NCBI GenBank assembly: GCA_016715105.1 | Contig: JADKBO010000024.1 | Span: 62,001-126,000 of the forward strand | From: Saprospiraceae bacterium | GTDB lineage: Bacteria; Bacteroidota; Bacteroidia; Chitinophagales; Saprospiraceae | Direction of reading: 5' to 3' | Length of the DNA stretch: 64,000 bases | Notes under the pieces: generated by a model | What the model was told of the DNA's origin: nothing | The model's input: the letters and a program-made list of their open reading frames with translations, nothing else | The model's database searches: none | Program-made: the position numbers and the translations under genes | Shown: piece by piece, positions 10,301 to 18,846 of the stretch | How positions within the stretch are numbered: position 1 is the first letter of the stretch | How the letters are laid out: the number at the start of each line of letters is the position of its first letter

Positions 10301-10856
10301 ATGACACTTACAGGCATCTATATGATTTGTTGATGACTTGAGATGTGGATATTTGTCGTGTTAAAGAATTCTGTATAGCTGTCATTCAATCATGAACAGC
10401 ATTGCGACCAGACCCTAATTTGATGTAGAATTTATGAAATGGATCGTTGTTGCAAGCAGTTAATTGAGAGATGACCTAATGTTCGCAATAATTGATAAAT
10501 AGGCTTCGCAGGTTTTTGCAGATTGTTTGGCGTTTTAAAGATTATATATTTGTTGTTCATCATGTCCATGTTACCACATATTGAGGAGGCATTTCACAAC
10601 TTCGTTTTAGATACCCCAGAGGGGTTAAATATTATAGCCATGGATGAAGTCCATGGTAAAAATGAAACCAGCATATGATTTTGGCGGGATTTTTGGCCAA
10701 GGTTCCAAAAATCATGACAAAATCCCAACATCCAATATAAGAAGTAGGGAAATGCACCACATTTTACAAGTCATTTACATCATTTTACATTCAAAATAGA
10801 AAACTTGGTTGAGATGAGACTAATTTTGAAATATTGTTCATTAAAACCTTAAAGTG
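10301..10856. other. Intergenic region with palindromes
   Basis: No gene seen. It contains the REP-like hairpins at 10613-10656 and a diffuse inverted repeat around 10675-10730 (ATGATTTTGG against CCAAAAATCAT). A TAATTTTG box at 10821-10828 may be the -7 element of the Asp-box gene, but no correctly spaced TTG accompanies it. Confidence 0.5.
10613..10656. repeat. REP-like double hairpin
   Basis: Two adjacent palindromes: ACCCC-AG-AGGGGT at 10613-10625 and CCATGGA-TGAAG-TCCATGG at 10638-10656. The second matches the palindrome at 24648-24667 (CCATGGATT-GA-AATCCATGG), so it belongs to a dispersed family. Confidence 0.6.
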
Positions 10857-11849
10857 ATGTCAGCTTATTTCATTTACACTGTTTGCATTCTTTTTAGCAT
10901 ATTATTACCTACTGAGAAAGTAGCTACTGACAACAATGTCTCATCTAATTTGATCTCACTTTCTGAAGACGGTGGAAAGACTTGGAAGGATATTGGCACG
11001 GGCTTACCTCAAGGAACAACGGCAGGCACTGTTTATGCAGACCAAAATATGTTATATTTATATACCAACAAAGGTTTATTCCAAACAGTTGGGGATGGTA
11101 AAAAGGCCAATTGGACAATGGACTTGAATTTAAAGGCTGGAATTTCTCATTTTATTTCTGGGGGTGCTCGTCCGATTGTAAGATCTTTTGACGATGGATT
11201 TTTGCAAAAAGCTGCAGGAATTGGAGTTTGGCAGCCCATATTTGAAGATTTAAGGGGCCATTTAATATACAATTTTGTTTATAGAAAAGATGGAAATGTG
11301 CTGATAAGTGGTTCTACTGGCATTCTCAAAGCTAAAATCAATGAGAGGCCTTGGAAAAAGAAAATGGAAGGTAAAATTTTCCTCGATTTGTTTGAAAAGG
11401 ATGGCGTTTTGATTGCAGGTGGTGAACAAGGAGTGGCAAGATCGACAGATGGTGGTGAAACGTGGAAAACGACCCTCTCGGAGGTTGGATTTGTAACAAA
11501 AACCATTGAACTGGAAGGTCAAATATATGCCATTTCCAGGTATGAGGAATCTGCATATCAATTTGTAATGGGACCTGAAAATCAAGTGCTTGATAGACTT
11601 TATCGTTCTAGAGATAACGGTTTGACATGGGAAAGATTGGATGCAAAACTTCCAAACGTAAAAAGTATTAATGACATCACCCAAGTAGGAAATGACTTGT
11701 TTTGTAGTCTTGCTATTGGTTTGTATAAATCTTCAGATAAGGGCTCGACTTGGCAACAAGTTTTGCCGGCAGCCGAAGTAGGAAAATTCTATAAATTAGC
11801 TACCAGCGGAAACAAACTCTATGTAATCCAAACCTTTGCTGGTTGCTGA
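10857..11849 (+). CDS. Secreted Asp-box (BNR) repeat protein
   Basis: A 330-residue protein with an N-terminal hydrophobic segment that may act as a signal peptide. It carries at least four Asp-box motifs of the S-x-D-x-G-x-T-W kind: SEDGGKTW, STDGGETW, SRDNGLTW and SSDKGSTW, spaced as in sialidase-like or photosystem-assembly-like beta-propellers. No catalytic sialidase arginine triad or FRIP motif is evident, so a binding or structural propeller is more likely than a glycosidase. The last residues are 'QTFAGC'. ATG 10857 is preferred over the GTG three bases upstream. It converges on the type IX cargo gene. Function unknown. Confidence 0.7.
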   Translation: MSAYFIYTVCILFSILLPTEKVATDNNVSSNLISLSEDGGKTWKDIGTGLPQGTTAGTVYADQNMLYLYTNKGLFQTVGDGKKANWTMDLNLKAGISHFISGGARPIVRSFDDGFLQKAAGIGVWQPIFEDLRGHLIYNFVYRKDGNVLISGSTGILKAKINERPWKKKMEGKIFLDLFEKDGVLIAGGEQGVARSTDGGETWKTTLSEVGFVTKTIELEGQIYAISRYEESAYQFVMGPENQVLDRLYRSRDNGLTWERLDAKLPNVKSINDITQVGNDLFCSLAIGLYKSSDKGSTWQQVLPAAEVGKFYKLATSGNKLYVIQTFAGC

Positions 11850-11910
11850 TTTGCCTTTTATTTTTTGATTTTCCAAGTTTAAAAAGCCATCAGTCTGGAT
11901 TCAAAATGGG

Positions 11911-13434
11911 TTAGTGTTTTATAAATAGTTGTTTGCCAATTGATGATGTATAAAAATATATTCCCGGCGGATAATGCGTTACATTTACTGAAATAGCATC
12001 TGAAATTGCAGTTGACGGATTGTATTGTTCCATGATTTGACCAAAAATGTTTTTGATCTCAAATCCTGTCTGATTCATTCCTTTTGGGGCATTTATGACA
12101 ATGAAATCACTACATGGATTCGGATATAAAGTAAAGCCAGAGGATGCAGGTAAGAAAACTGACTCTATTTTAGAAAGTGCACTTTTGCCATCCATATCTA
12201 TTTGTCTGATCCGATAATAAGAAGTCGTTGGGAAAGGGTTTTGATCGACTGTACGATAATTTTGTTCGAATGTGGAATTGCCTTTACTTTTGACAATCTG
12301 AAACTGAATCCAGTTTTTTGCATCTCTAGATTTTTCTATTACGAAATTATCATTGTTTTTTTCCGAAGAGGTTGACCATGAAAGATCCACTGCATTTTCA
12401 TTATTTAAGATAGCAGAAAAAGTATTCCATTTTATTGGAAGCACCACGATTTCCATGTTGGCATCGTGTTCAAACCAAGAGAACCCTTTTACTTGGATTC
12501 CAGAAAGCCAGGGATAGGTGCCATCTTCATAATTTTCTCTATAACCTTTTGCCAAACTGGGGTTGAATGCGGTTCCTTCTACCCATGAGTAATAGGGAGC
12601 TCTTACTGCATCATAATGAATACCTGGAAAGCCGTGAAGGAAGTCATACATATTGTTTCCATCTGTATCTCGGGATTTCAACAGCAAAACGATATTACTT
12701 GGAACACCAGTTTTGGCAATCCATTGTAGTCTTTCCAGAGTCCAATTAAAAAAATTACCACTCGAACTAGATGGTAATGGACGATAGTAGGTGATGAGAA
12801 TGTGATCGGCGACTCCTGCGATTTCCTCCATTTCAGTCTCCGATGAATGCGTCAATACCAAACCAGTGGCACCTTCACCGCCGATATAGGCTTCACAAAT
12901 GAGCGGTGCGCCACTGCTAGATAAAGTACTGCTGCAGATAGATTTTATATCGGTAAGTTGACTGATGTAAGATGCATAACTAGGGCAAGAACCATTGCTT
13001 GCGGCGTTATAAAATTCGCATTCGTAAGTGATCATATCCAATTTTTCATTGGCAAGTACAGAGATGCAATTGTTATACGACTGTATTTTTTCGGCGCTCG
13101 CCAATGATCCAACATTACCGCTTACATAGGTGATCCCTTCGTCGTGGGCTTTTGCAATGAAGTTTCGTAGATTATTCATATCACTGGTGAAAGAGCCACA
13201 AGAGGCTGTCAAGATCTGAAACATATTGGTACAGATCAGATAATTAAAATCGTTTTCTATGGCGTAGGCAATGAGTGCATCTTCTGCTGTTTCATTTCCT
13301 AAAACGTTGTTTTTGAATTGTGTTACCCAAAGACCGCGGTATGTTTGATCTGGTTCTGGCAATTGTGCTGAAACTTCCAAACAGCAAAAACAGCATAAGA
13401 ATAAGACAAGATTTATTTTGTAGATTTTAATCAT
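11911..13434 (-). CDS. Type IX secretion cargo protein with C-terminal sorting domain
   Basis: A 507-residue protein. Residues 1-23 form a Sec signal peptide. The main domain (about 25-330) reads like a TIM-barrel-type secreted hydrolase: 'YRGLWVTQF', strands with 'HILITYYRPL' and 'GIHYDAVRAPYYSW', and several Cys. A fibronectin-like module follows ('VDLSWSTSSEKNNDNFVIEKSRD'), as is common before sorting domains. The C-terminus, from 'FTLYPNPCSDFIVINAP' to 'PPGIYFYTSS', is a type A sorting domain recognised by the type IX system, which would place the protein on the cell surface or outside. The enzymatic activity of the barrel is not recognised. The gene is single and convergent with the Asp-box gene. 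Confidence 0.8.
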   Translation of the reverse strand: MIKIYKINLVLFLCCFCCLEVSAQLPEPDQTYRGLWVTQFKNNVLGNETAEDALIAYAIENDFNYLICTNMFQILTASCGSFTSDMNNLRNFIAKAHDEGITYVSGNVGSLASAEKIQSYNNCISVLANEKLDMITYECEFYNAASNGSCPSYASYISQLTDIKSICSSTLSSSGAPLICEAYIGGEGATGLVLTHSSETEMEEIAGVADHILITYYRPLPSSSSGNFFNWTLERLQWIAKTGVPSNIVLLLKSRDTDGNNMYDFLHGFPGIHYDAVRAPYYSWVEGTAFNPSLAKGYRENYEDGTYPWLSGIQVKGFSWFEHDANMEIVVLPIKWNTFSAILNNENAVDLSWSTSSEKNNDNFVIEKSRDAKNWIQFQIVKSKGNSTFEQNYRTVDQNPFPTTSYYRIRQIDMDGKSALSKIESVFLPASSGFTLYPNPCSDFIVINAPKGMNQTGFEIKNIFGQIMEQYNPSTAISDAISVNVTHYPPGIYFYTSSIGKQLFIKH

Positions 13435-13479
13435 TTGAGCGCTTTAATGACGTGATATGCAAATTTAATTTTAATTTAT

Positions 13480-13576
13480 GTGAATGGTAAATAGTGAATG
13501 GTAAATAGTGAATGGTAAATAGTGAATGGTTGTGAAATGTAAAATGTGAGATGTGAAATGTGAGATGTGAAAATGG
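13480..13576. repeat. Tandem GTGAATGGTAAATA repeats
   Basis: Three to four direct copies of a 15-base unit, GTGAATGGTAAATA plus one base, followed by 10-base units of the TGTGAAATG and TGTGAGATG kind. The same two-part order recurs at about 29460-29517. It lies just upstream of the cargo gene at 11911-13434. Confidence 0.65.
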
Positions 13577-13646
13577 ATTTGTTGAACCGTGGCACGCCAT
13601 GGCTTCACAGAATAAATGTGATTTTTTAAAGCCTTTTCGTCGCGAG

Positions 13647-13793
13647 ATTTGGCAAGCTATAGAAAATTATAAGTCGCCAAATGTGTGAAAAAAAGATAGA
13701 TTTGGCGAGCTATAAATAATTATCCCGTCGCCAAAAGTGGAATGATTTTTTTGGATTTGGCGCTCAACAATAAGATCAAAAAATGGGCGACAA
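13647..13793. repeat. Three tandem palindromic units (TTTGGCGA)
   Basis: Three direct repeats with a period of about 54 bases, each bounded by inverted ends: unit 1 at 13647-13682, unit 2 at 13700-13736 with perfect arms TTTGGCGA and TCGCCAAA, and a more diverged unit 3 at 13755-13793. The interiors of units 1 and 2 share AGCTATA. They lie in a 740-base stretch with no gene (13435-14177). Confidence 0.6.
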
Positions 13794-14177
13794 AATGGAT
13801 TTTATTGAAGAAATGGCAGAAAAGAAAAGCCACCCTTTTAGCTTACATATCAGATAGGTGAAATGACTTAAGGGTAAAAATTTCAACCAATAATGGAATT
13901 AACTACTTTTTCAGGGGATACCCTTAGTTTTTGTTTCAATAATAATGTTCATCTTTGATTTATAACTCGCAAGCAGTAATGCGCAGTTGTAGTTCTATTC
14001 AATTTTTCTATTCCGATGAGTTTGCAGGATTGTGAGCTTGTGCATCTTTTTGTGATGGCTAGTTTATCTATTCTAGGCATTAGTGACAGTATTATAACCT
14101 GTGGCTTCCTCTTTTTGTTGTAGTCAGTTTGTTTAATCGGGGGTCAATGTGCCCCAAATGATCCTGATTTGTTAAAT

Positions 14178-14210
14178 AAAAAAGGGAGGTACAACAATAT
14201 TGTACCCCCC
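14178..14210 (-). terminator. Rho-independent terminator of the CsbD gene
   Basis: On the minus strand GGGGGGTACAA, loop TATTG, TTGTACCTCCC, then six T. The stem is 11 bp with one mismatch. It sits 26 bases after the csbD-like stop codon. Confidence 0.85.
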
Positions 14211-14236
14211 ATTGGAAATATGAATTATCAAAAAGT

Positions 14237-14428
14237 TTATGCGTTGTCGATAAAGCTTTTGATCTCCTCTTTTGATTTTCCAATTTTTGTTTGAAGTCGG
14301 CCTAAGAGTTCATCTTCTTTACCTTCAGTGTATTTAAGATCGTCATCTGTAAGGTCTCCATATTGCTGCTTCAATTTACCTTTGATAATGTTCCAATTAC
14401 CTTTAATCTTATCTGTTGTAGCTCCCAT
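14237..14428 (-). CDS. CsbD family stress protein
   Basis: A 63-residue hydrophilic protein beginning MGATTDKIKGNWNIIKGKLK and containing 'YGDLTDDDLKYTEGKEDELL', which is the classic CsbD helical-hairpin sequence. The start is set at 14428: the longer in-frame extension to 14530 is hydrophobic and unlike the family. CsbD proteins are abundant general-stress proteins of uncertain mechanism in the cytoplasm. The gene is monocistronic with its own terminator. Confidence 0.9.
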   Translation of the reverse strand: MGATTDKIKGNWNIIKGKLKQQYGDLTDDDLKYTEGKEDELLGRLQTKIGKSKEEIKSFIDNA

Positions 14429-14590
14429 AATTATAAATTTTATTAGGATTATTAAAATATTGTGTTCGGCATTAGAAGGTTTAAGTGGTAATATTTGTTC
14501 AAAAATTTGAGCGCAAACAGAGAGGTACAAATGTTAGAACTTGCTATATAGTCCTTGTTTTTGTGTATGAAACTAGACTGAGAAATCAAT

Positions 14591-15253
14591 TTATTTATTG
14601 ACAATGTAGATGTTCTCTGCAAACTTTTGACTCACTGTAGAGCGCTGCCCATTGACTTCTATGACCATCATCAAATCATATTCTTGAATGGAAATAATTT
14701 TTATTTCATTGTTGATTCCCAGACCTACTTTGACAACGTATTGTAAAAATGGGCTGGAGTTATCTTTTACAGCTACCATTGTGCAGGTCGTACCAGGAGT
14801 CATTTCTGACAAAGTTTTTTTATGATATACCTTTATTTCTCCTTTGCTGTTTGGAATTGGATCTCCGTGTGGATCAAACTCTGGGTATGCTAAAAATTTA
14901 TCGAGTTTGTCAACCAGTTTTTGAGATTGGATGTGCTCCAATTGTTCTGCGACTTCATGCACTTCATCCCAACTAAACTCTAACTTTTGATATAAAAATG
15001 TTTCCCACAAACGGTGTTTTCTGATGATTTCAATGGCAATTTTTTTACCTTCTGAAGTCAAGTTGATTTTGCCGTACTTCTTGTAATCAACCAGCATTTT
15101 CTCCTTCAATTTCTTGAGCATATCATTGGCAGTTGCTGGTTTTACATCCAAAGCAGATGCAAGCTCATTGGTTCCTACTTTTTCCACGCCGCTGTCAAAA
15201 GTGATTTTGAGCAAAGCTTTGAGATAATTTTCTTCTGTGTAGGAAAGCAACAT
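14591..15253 (-). CDS. DtxR/MntR-family metal-dependent repressor
   Basis: A 220-residue regulator. The N-terminal winged helix begins 'MLLSYTEENYLKALLKI' and includes the recognition segment 'ELASALDVKPATANDMLKKL'. The metal-binding and dimerisation domain follows ('RKHRLWETFLYQKLEFSW', 'EVHEVAEQLEHI', 'PEFDPHGDPIP'), then an SH3-like FeoA domain. The start at 15253 matches the family; nine extra upstream codons to 15280 are possible. Family knowledge: these proteins bind Fe2+ or Mn2+ and repress uptake genes when metal is plentiful. It is divergent from a TonB receptor operon, and a dyad in the shared region fits a DtxR-type box, so autoregulation and control of that operon are likely. The metal cannot be told from the sequence. 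Confidence 0.9.
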   Translation of the reverse strand: MLLSYTEENYLKALLKITFDSGVEKVGTNELASALDVKPATANDMLKKLKEKMLVDYKKYGKINLTSEGKKIAIEIIRKHRLWETFLYQKLEFSWDEVHEVAEQLEHIQSQKLVDKLDKFLAYPEFDPHGDPIPNSKGEIKVYHKKTLSEMTPGTTCTMVAVKDNSSPFLQYVVKVGLGINNEIKIISIQEYDLMMVIEVNGQRSTVSQKFAENIYIVNK

Positions 15254-15308
15254 TTTCAAGAAATTAGTATATGAAAACAAATATAATCAAAAATATAAAA
15301 CAAATATT

Positions 15309-15328
15309 GTTAGATTAACCTAACTTTG
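15309..15328. promoter_or_regulatory. Probable DtxR-type operator over the receptor promoter
   Basis: GTTAGATTAACCTAAC at 15309-15324 is a near-perfect 16-bp dyad resembling IdeR/DtxR boxes (TTAGGTTA half-sites). Its 3' half overlaps TAACTTTG at 15321-15328, which fits the TAnnTTTG -7 box of the receptor gene. Binding would block the promoter. A shorter dyad, TTAG-G-CTAA, lies at 15348-15356 next to the start codon. Facing the regulator gene, TATATTTG and TATTTTTG boxes occur on the minus strand in the same gap. Confidence 0.65.
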
Positions 15329-15357
15329 TATATTTTAGAAACATAACTTAGGCTAAA

Positions 15358-17643
15358 ATGCTTTTTGAGCGATATAACTTTATACTTTTTTTTATCCTTA
15401 TTTTTGGTACTGCCGCTGCTCAAAAATCCAGTATTTCTGGCCGAATAATAGCGAATGGCGAGCCTCTTTCCTATGCGTCTGTATCGATCCTGGGGACAAA
15501 TGTTGGAGCAACTGCTGATTCAATTGGTTTATATAAACTTGAAAATCTGACAGTTGGTCAATACCGCCTTCAAGTCACTTTCCTTGGATTTCAACCGGTA
15601 GAAAAACTAATTTCAATAGAAAAAGAAACCAAGATTGAAGTCAACTTTGATCTCACCAATTACGCAATGGCTCTTGATGAAGTAGTCGTAACAGGGACAA
15701 TGAAATCAGTAAGCAAGTCTGCAAGCCCAGTGTCTGTGGAAGTTTACACACCTGCATTTTTCCGCAAAAACCCAAGCCCCAATATTTATGATGCCTTGCA
15801 AAATGTAAATGGTGTTAGGCCTCAACTTAATTGCCAAATTTGTAATACAGGAGATATCCACATCAATGGTTTGGAAGGACCTTATACAATGGTTCTTATT
15901 GACGGCATGCCCATAGTAAGCAGTTTGGCAACGGTCTATGGTTTGTCGGGGATTCCCAATTCATTGGTTGAACGCATCGAAATTGTAAAAGGCCCAGCTT
16001 CTTCATTATATGGTAGTGAAGCCGTTGGAGGTCTGATCAACATCATTACCAAATCGCCACAAAATGCCCCAACACTGTCTGCAGATATTTTTGCAACTAG
16101 TTGGGGAGAATACAATGCCGATATTGGATTGAAGTCTAAAATTGGAAAAAAGATAAGTGTATTGACAGGGCTTAATTATTTCAACTTCCAAAATAGGATT
16201 GATAAAAATCAGGATAATTTTACGGATGTAGCGTTGCAAAATCGTGCATCTGTTTTCCAGAAATGGAATTTTTTACGCAAGGACAATCGACTATTCAGCA
16301 TTGCTGGAAGGTATTTATTTGAAAACAGATTTGGTGGTGAAATGCAGTGGGAGGATCAACACAGAGGTGGAGATGATATATATGGGGAGAGTATTTTCAC
16401 GAATAGATGGGAAGTTTTGGGAAATTATCAATTGCCAACAGCTGAAAAATTGATGTTTTCATTTTCTTTCATTAGTCATGAGCAAGATAGCAGGTATGGA
16501 ATTACTTCATATATCGCTTCCCAAAAGATTGGATTTTCACAATTGACTTGGGATAAATCGTGGAAAAGTCACGAGTTATTAGCAGGGGCAGCACTTCGTT
16601 ATACATTTTATGATAATACGCCGGGAACCTCCTCAGCAGGTACCATAAATCAGTTAAATCAACCTCAGAAAACCTGGTTACCTGGGATTTTCATACAGGA
16701 TGAAATAGCCTTATTTAAGATCCATAAATTATTACTTGGGATGCGATATGATTACCACAATCAGCATGGTCATATTTTTACACCTCGACTCGCATACAAG
16801 TGGACAATAGATGATAAAAATACTGTAAGATTTAATGCGGGAACGGGTTTCAGGGTGGTGAGTTTATTTACGGAAGACCATGCTGCTTTAACTGGTTCCA
16901 GAATCATAGAAATCAAAAATGAATTAAAACCCGAGCAATCATATAATGTCAATTTAAATTACATTAAGAAATTTTTCTTTCCTTCTGGCACTTTGATAGG
17001 CTTAGATTTATCAACATTTTATACTTATTTCAATAACAGGATCGTGGGAGATTATGAGTTGGATCCCAACAAGATTATTTACGATAATTTAGATGGTTTT
17101 GCAGAAAGTAAAGGCATCAGTTTGAATGTGGATTTGGCATTAAATAATGGTTTGAAATTTTTGGTTGGAGGTACATTTATGGAAAATACCACCACGGAAA
17201 ATGAAATAATCACACAGCAAATTTTGACAGAAAAATTCACGGGAACGTGGTCAGTTTCTCATAAACTAGGCCATTTAATTTTGGATTACACGGGTAATGT
17301 TTATAGCCCAATGAGGTTGCCTTTATTAGGTGAATTAGATCCCAGGCGTGAGTACTCACCGTGGTGGAGCATCCAGAACATTCAACTAACATTTGATAAA
17401 ATTCAAAACATTCAAATTTATGGTGGCATTAAAAATTTGCTCAATTGGACAGCTAATCGAGGAAATCCTTTCATCATCGCCAGAAGTTTTGACCCATTTG
17501 ATAAATCTGTAGAATTTGATAAGCAAGGTAATGTCATTCCGACTGCAAATAATCCTTACGCATTGACATTCGATCCGAGTTATGTTTTTGGTCCTAATCA
17601 AGGAAGGAGGTTGTTTTTTGGAATTAGATATGCAATTAAATAA
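15358..17643 (+). CDS. TonB-dependent outer-membrane receptor, probably for a metal complex
   Basis: A 761-residue receptor. Signal peptide 1-21, a carboxypeptidase-like beta-sandwich at about 25-100 ('SISGRIIANGEPLSYASVSI'), a TonB-box-like DEVVVTG at 107-113, then the plug domain ('YTMVLIDGMPIVSSLATVYG', 'VERIEIVKGPASSLYGSEAV') and a 22-strand-type barrel ending 'RRLFFGIRYAIK'. The plug contains a CQIC pair (Cys159, Cys162) in the segment 'LNCQICNTGDIHINGLEGP', which is unusual and might bind a metal or form a redox-sensitive disulfide. The gene is divergent from a DtxR-type repressor with an operator over its promoter, and its stop codon overlaps the start of a thioredoxin-like gene. Iron, manganese or another metal chelate is the likely substrate (inference). 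Confidence 0.88.
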   Translation: MLFERYNFILFFILIFGTAAAQKSSISGRIIANGEPLSYASVSILGTNVGATADSIGLYKLENLTVGQYRLQVTFLGFQPVEKLISIEKETKIEVNFDLTNYAMALDEVVVTGTMKSVSKSASPVSVEVYTPAFFRKNPSPNIYDALQNVNGVRPQLNCQICNTGDIHINGLEGPYTMVLIDGMPIVSSLATVYGLSGIPNSLVERIEIVKGPASSLYGSEAVGGLINIITKSPQNAPTLSADIFATSWGEYNADIGLKSKIGKKISVLTGLNYFNFQNRIDKNQDNFTDVALQNRASVFQKWNFLRKDNRLFSIAGRYLFENRFGGEMQWEDQHRGGDDIYGESIFTNRWEVLGNYQLPTAEKLMFSFSFISHEQDSRYGITSYIASQKIGFSQLTWDKSWKSHELLAGAALRYTFYDNTPGTSSAGTINQLNQPQKTWLPGIFIQDEIALFKIHKLLLGMRYDYHNQHGHIFTPRLAYKWTIDDKNTVRFNAGTGFRVVSLFTEDHAALTGSRIIEIKNELKPEQSYNVNLNYIKKFFFPSGTLIGLDLSTFYTYFNNRIVGDYELDPNKIIYDNLDGFAESKGISLNVDLALNNGLKFLVGGTFMENTTTENEIITQQILTEKFTGTWSVSHKLGHLILDYTGNVYSPMRLPLLGELDPRREYSPWWSIQNIQLTFDKIQNIQIYGGIKNLLNWTANRGNPFIIARSFDPFDKSVEFDKQGNVIPTANNPYALTFDPSYVFGPNQGRRLFFGIRYAIK

Positions 17644-18131
17644 TGCAAATTTTTAGAATGATGAAAGTGATTATTATCCTCATTTTATTTATGACAGCTT
17701 TACCATCTTTTTCGCAAATGATCACGTATGATTTCGAAAAATTGGACAGCTTGCAAAAGGTTGAAAAAAGAAATGTAATGGTATTTATACATGCGAATTG
17801 GTGTAAATATTGCAAAGCTATGATGCAGACAACATTCAAAAATAAAACTATCCAGCAAACACTTAATGATCAATTTTATTTTATTCAATTGGATGCCGAA
17901 GAAAGTAAAACCATCTTGTTTAATGGCCGAGCATTTTCCTACCTTCCAACTGGAAATAAAACTGGAAGTAATACACTCGCCCTAGAATTAGCCAATATAA
18001 ATGGTGAAGTGAATTATCCAACGATCACATTTTTAAATCCAGAAAATGAAATTATTTTTCAGCATTCAGGATTTGTAAATGTCAATGATTTATCCGGTTT
18101 TCTGGAGCATTTAAAATTGGCATCGGAATAG
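17643..18131 (+). CDS. Exported thioredoxin-fold protein (CKYC)
   Basis: A 162-residue protein with a signal peptide (an alternative start at 17658 gives MMKVIIILILF). The mature part is a thioredoxin fold with 'VFIHANWCKYCKAMMQTTF', redox cysteines 54 and 57, and a cis-Pro segment 'NYPTITFLNPENEI'. It resembles the DsbD C-terminal or thioredoxin_7 group. It starts inside the stop codon of the TonB receptor (TAATG), so the two are translationally coupled and probably share the metal-responsive control. A plausible job is reducing the CQIC pair of the receptor plug or a bound metal ligand; this is inference. Confidence 0.85.
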   Translation: MQIFRMMKVIIILILFMTALPSFSQMITYDFEKLDSLQKVEKRNVMVFIHANWCKYCKAMMQTTFKNKTIQQTLNDQFYFIQLDAEESKTILFNGRAFSYLPTGNKTGSNTLALELANINGEVNYPTITFLNPENEIIFQHSGFVNVNDLSGFLEHLKLASE

Positions 18132-18140
18132 AGATTTATT

Positions 18141-18761
18141 TCAATTAATCTTCCTTTTGCAATCATCGCAAAGTGCAAGATTTACTTTATCAACCGTTTG
18201 AATGCTTTCTGCGGCATCTCTCATTACACAAAATTCAGATTTACAATGCATTACTCCAAAATTGTGTCCAACTTCATGCGCTGAGATTTTTTTCATTCTT
18301 TCCATAAATAGCGGCTTATTGTTTTGACCCAAACGAAAAGTAGAGACAATACTGCTTTTTCCCGGGCAAAAACCCAAGCCCATTATTCCCCAATCAGCAT
18401 ATTTGGAGCTTGGCATTTTTGGCTTTCCTGAGTCATCTTTTTTGGTAATTGAAATGTCTGATGCAAGCACACCCAAAATGATATCAATGCTGTCAGGTTT
18501 GGTTTTTCTCAAGTTATAAATGAGTGAATCAGCCCGATATCTTGGCGATTTGACATTGATAAATGTTGATGGAGGTATAGCTTTTGCTGGTAAAATGACA
18601 ACCTCCCTTGAATAGAAATCTGATAAAACTTTTTGAATACTGTCTAAATAAATTGCATTCACCTTGCCCAATGGTTGAATACCTATGCGTTTTACTTCAG
18701 TTTTGCAGCTTAATTGAATAAAAACAATAAATAGAAAGAAGCACTTTTTACACATTGGCAT
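18141..18761 (-). CDS. Archaemetzincin-type metalloprotease lipoprotein
   Basis: About 206 residues from 18761 (an in-frame ATG at 18794 is also possible). The N-terminus 'MCKKCFFLFIVFIQLSC' ends in a lipobox, so the enzyme is probably anchored outside the inner membrane. The active site matches the archaemetzincin signature exactly: HEVGHNFGVMHC, four residues, Cys-x-Met, 17 residues, then CDDC. Thus three zinc His, the catalytic Glu and four structural cysteines are present. Family members are minimal metzincin aminopeptidase-like enzymes. The body, 'RIGIQPLGKVNAIYLDSIQ' and 'DSIDIILGVLASDISI', also fits. It is convergent with the thioredoxin-like gene and not clearly in an operon. Confidence 0.88.
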   Translation of the reverse strand: MPMCKKCFFLFIVFIQLSCKTEVKRIGIQPLGKVNAIYLDSIQKVLSDFYSREVVILPAKAIPPSTFINVKSPRYRADSLIYNLRKTKPDSIDIILGVLASDISITKKDDSGKPKMPSSKYADWGIMGLGFCPGKSSIVSTFRLGQNNKPLFMERMKKISAHEVGHNFGVMHCKSEFCVMRDAAESIQTVDKVNLALCDDCKRKIN

Positions 18762-18846
18762 GAATGATTGGTGTTCACTTTCTAATACGTTCAAAGTGTG
18801 TTGAAAATTACCTTAAAATGAGATCTTTCTAATTTCTATCTACTCA

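Noticed and set aside
9844..10317. Minus-strand ORF of 157 codons against the barrel gene
   Set aside because: Cys and Ser-rich antisense shadow that runs through the terminator hairpin.
14092..14283. Minus-strand ORF near the CsbD gene
   Set aside because: It contains the CsbD terminator hairpin and the end of the CsbD gene in another frame.
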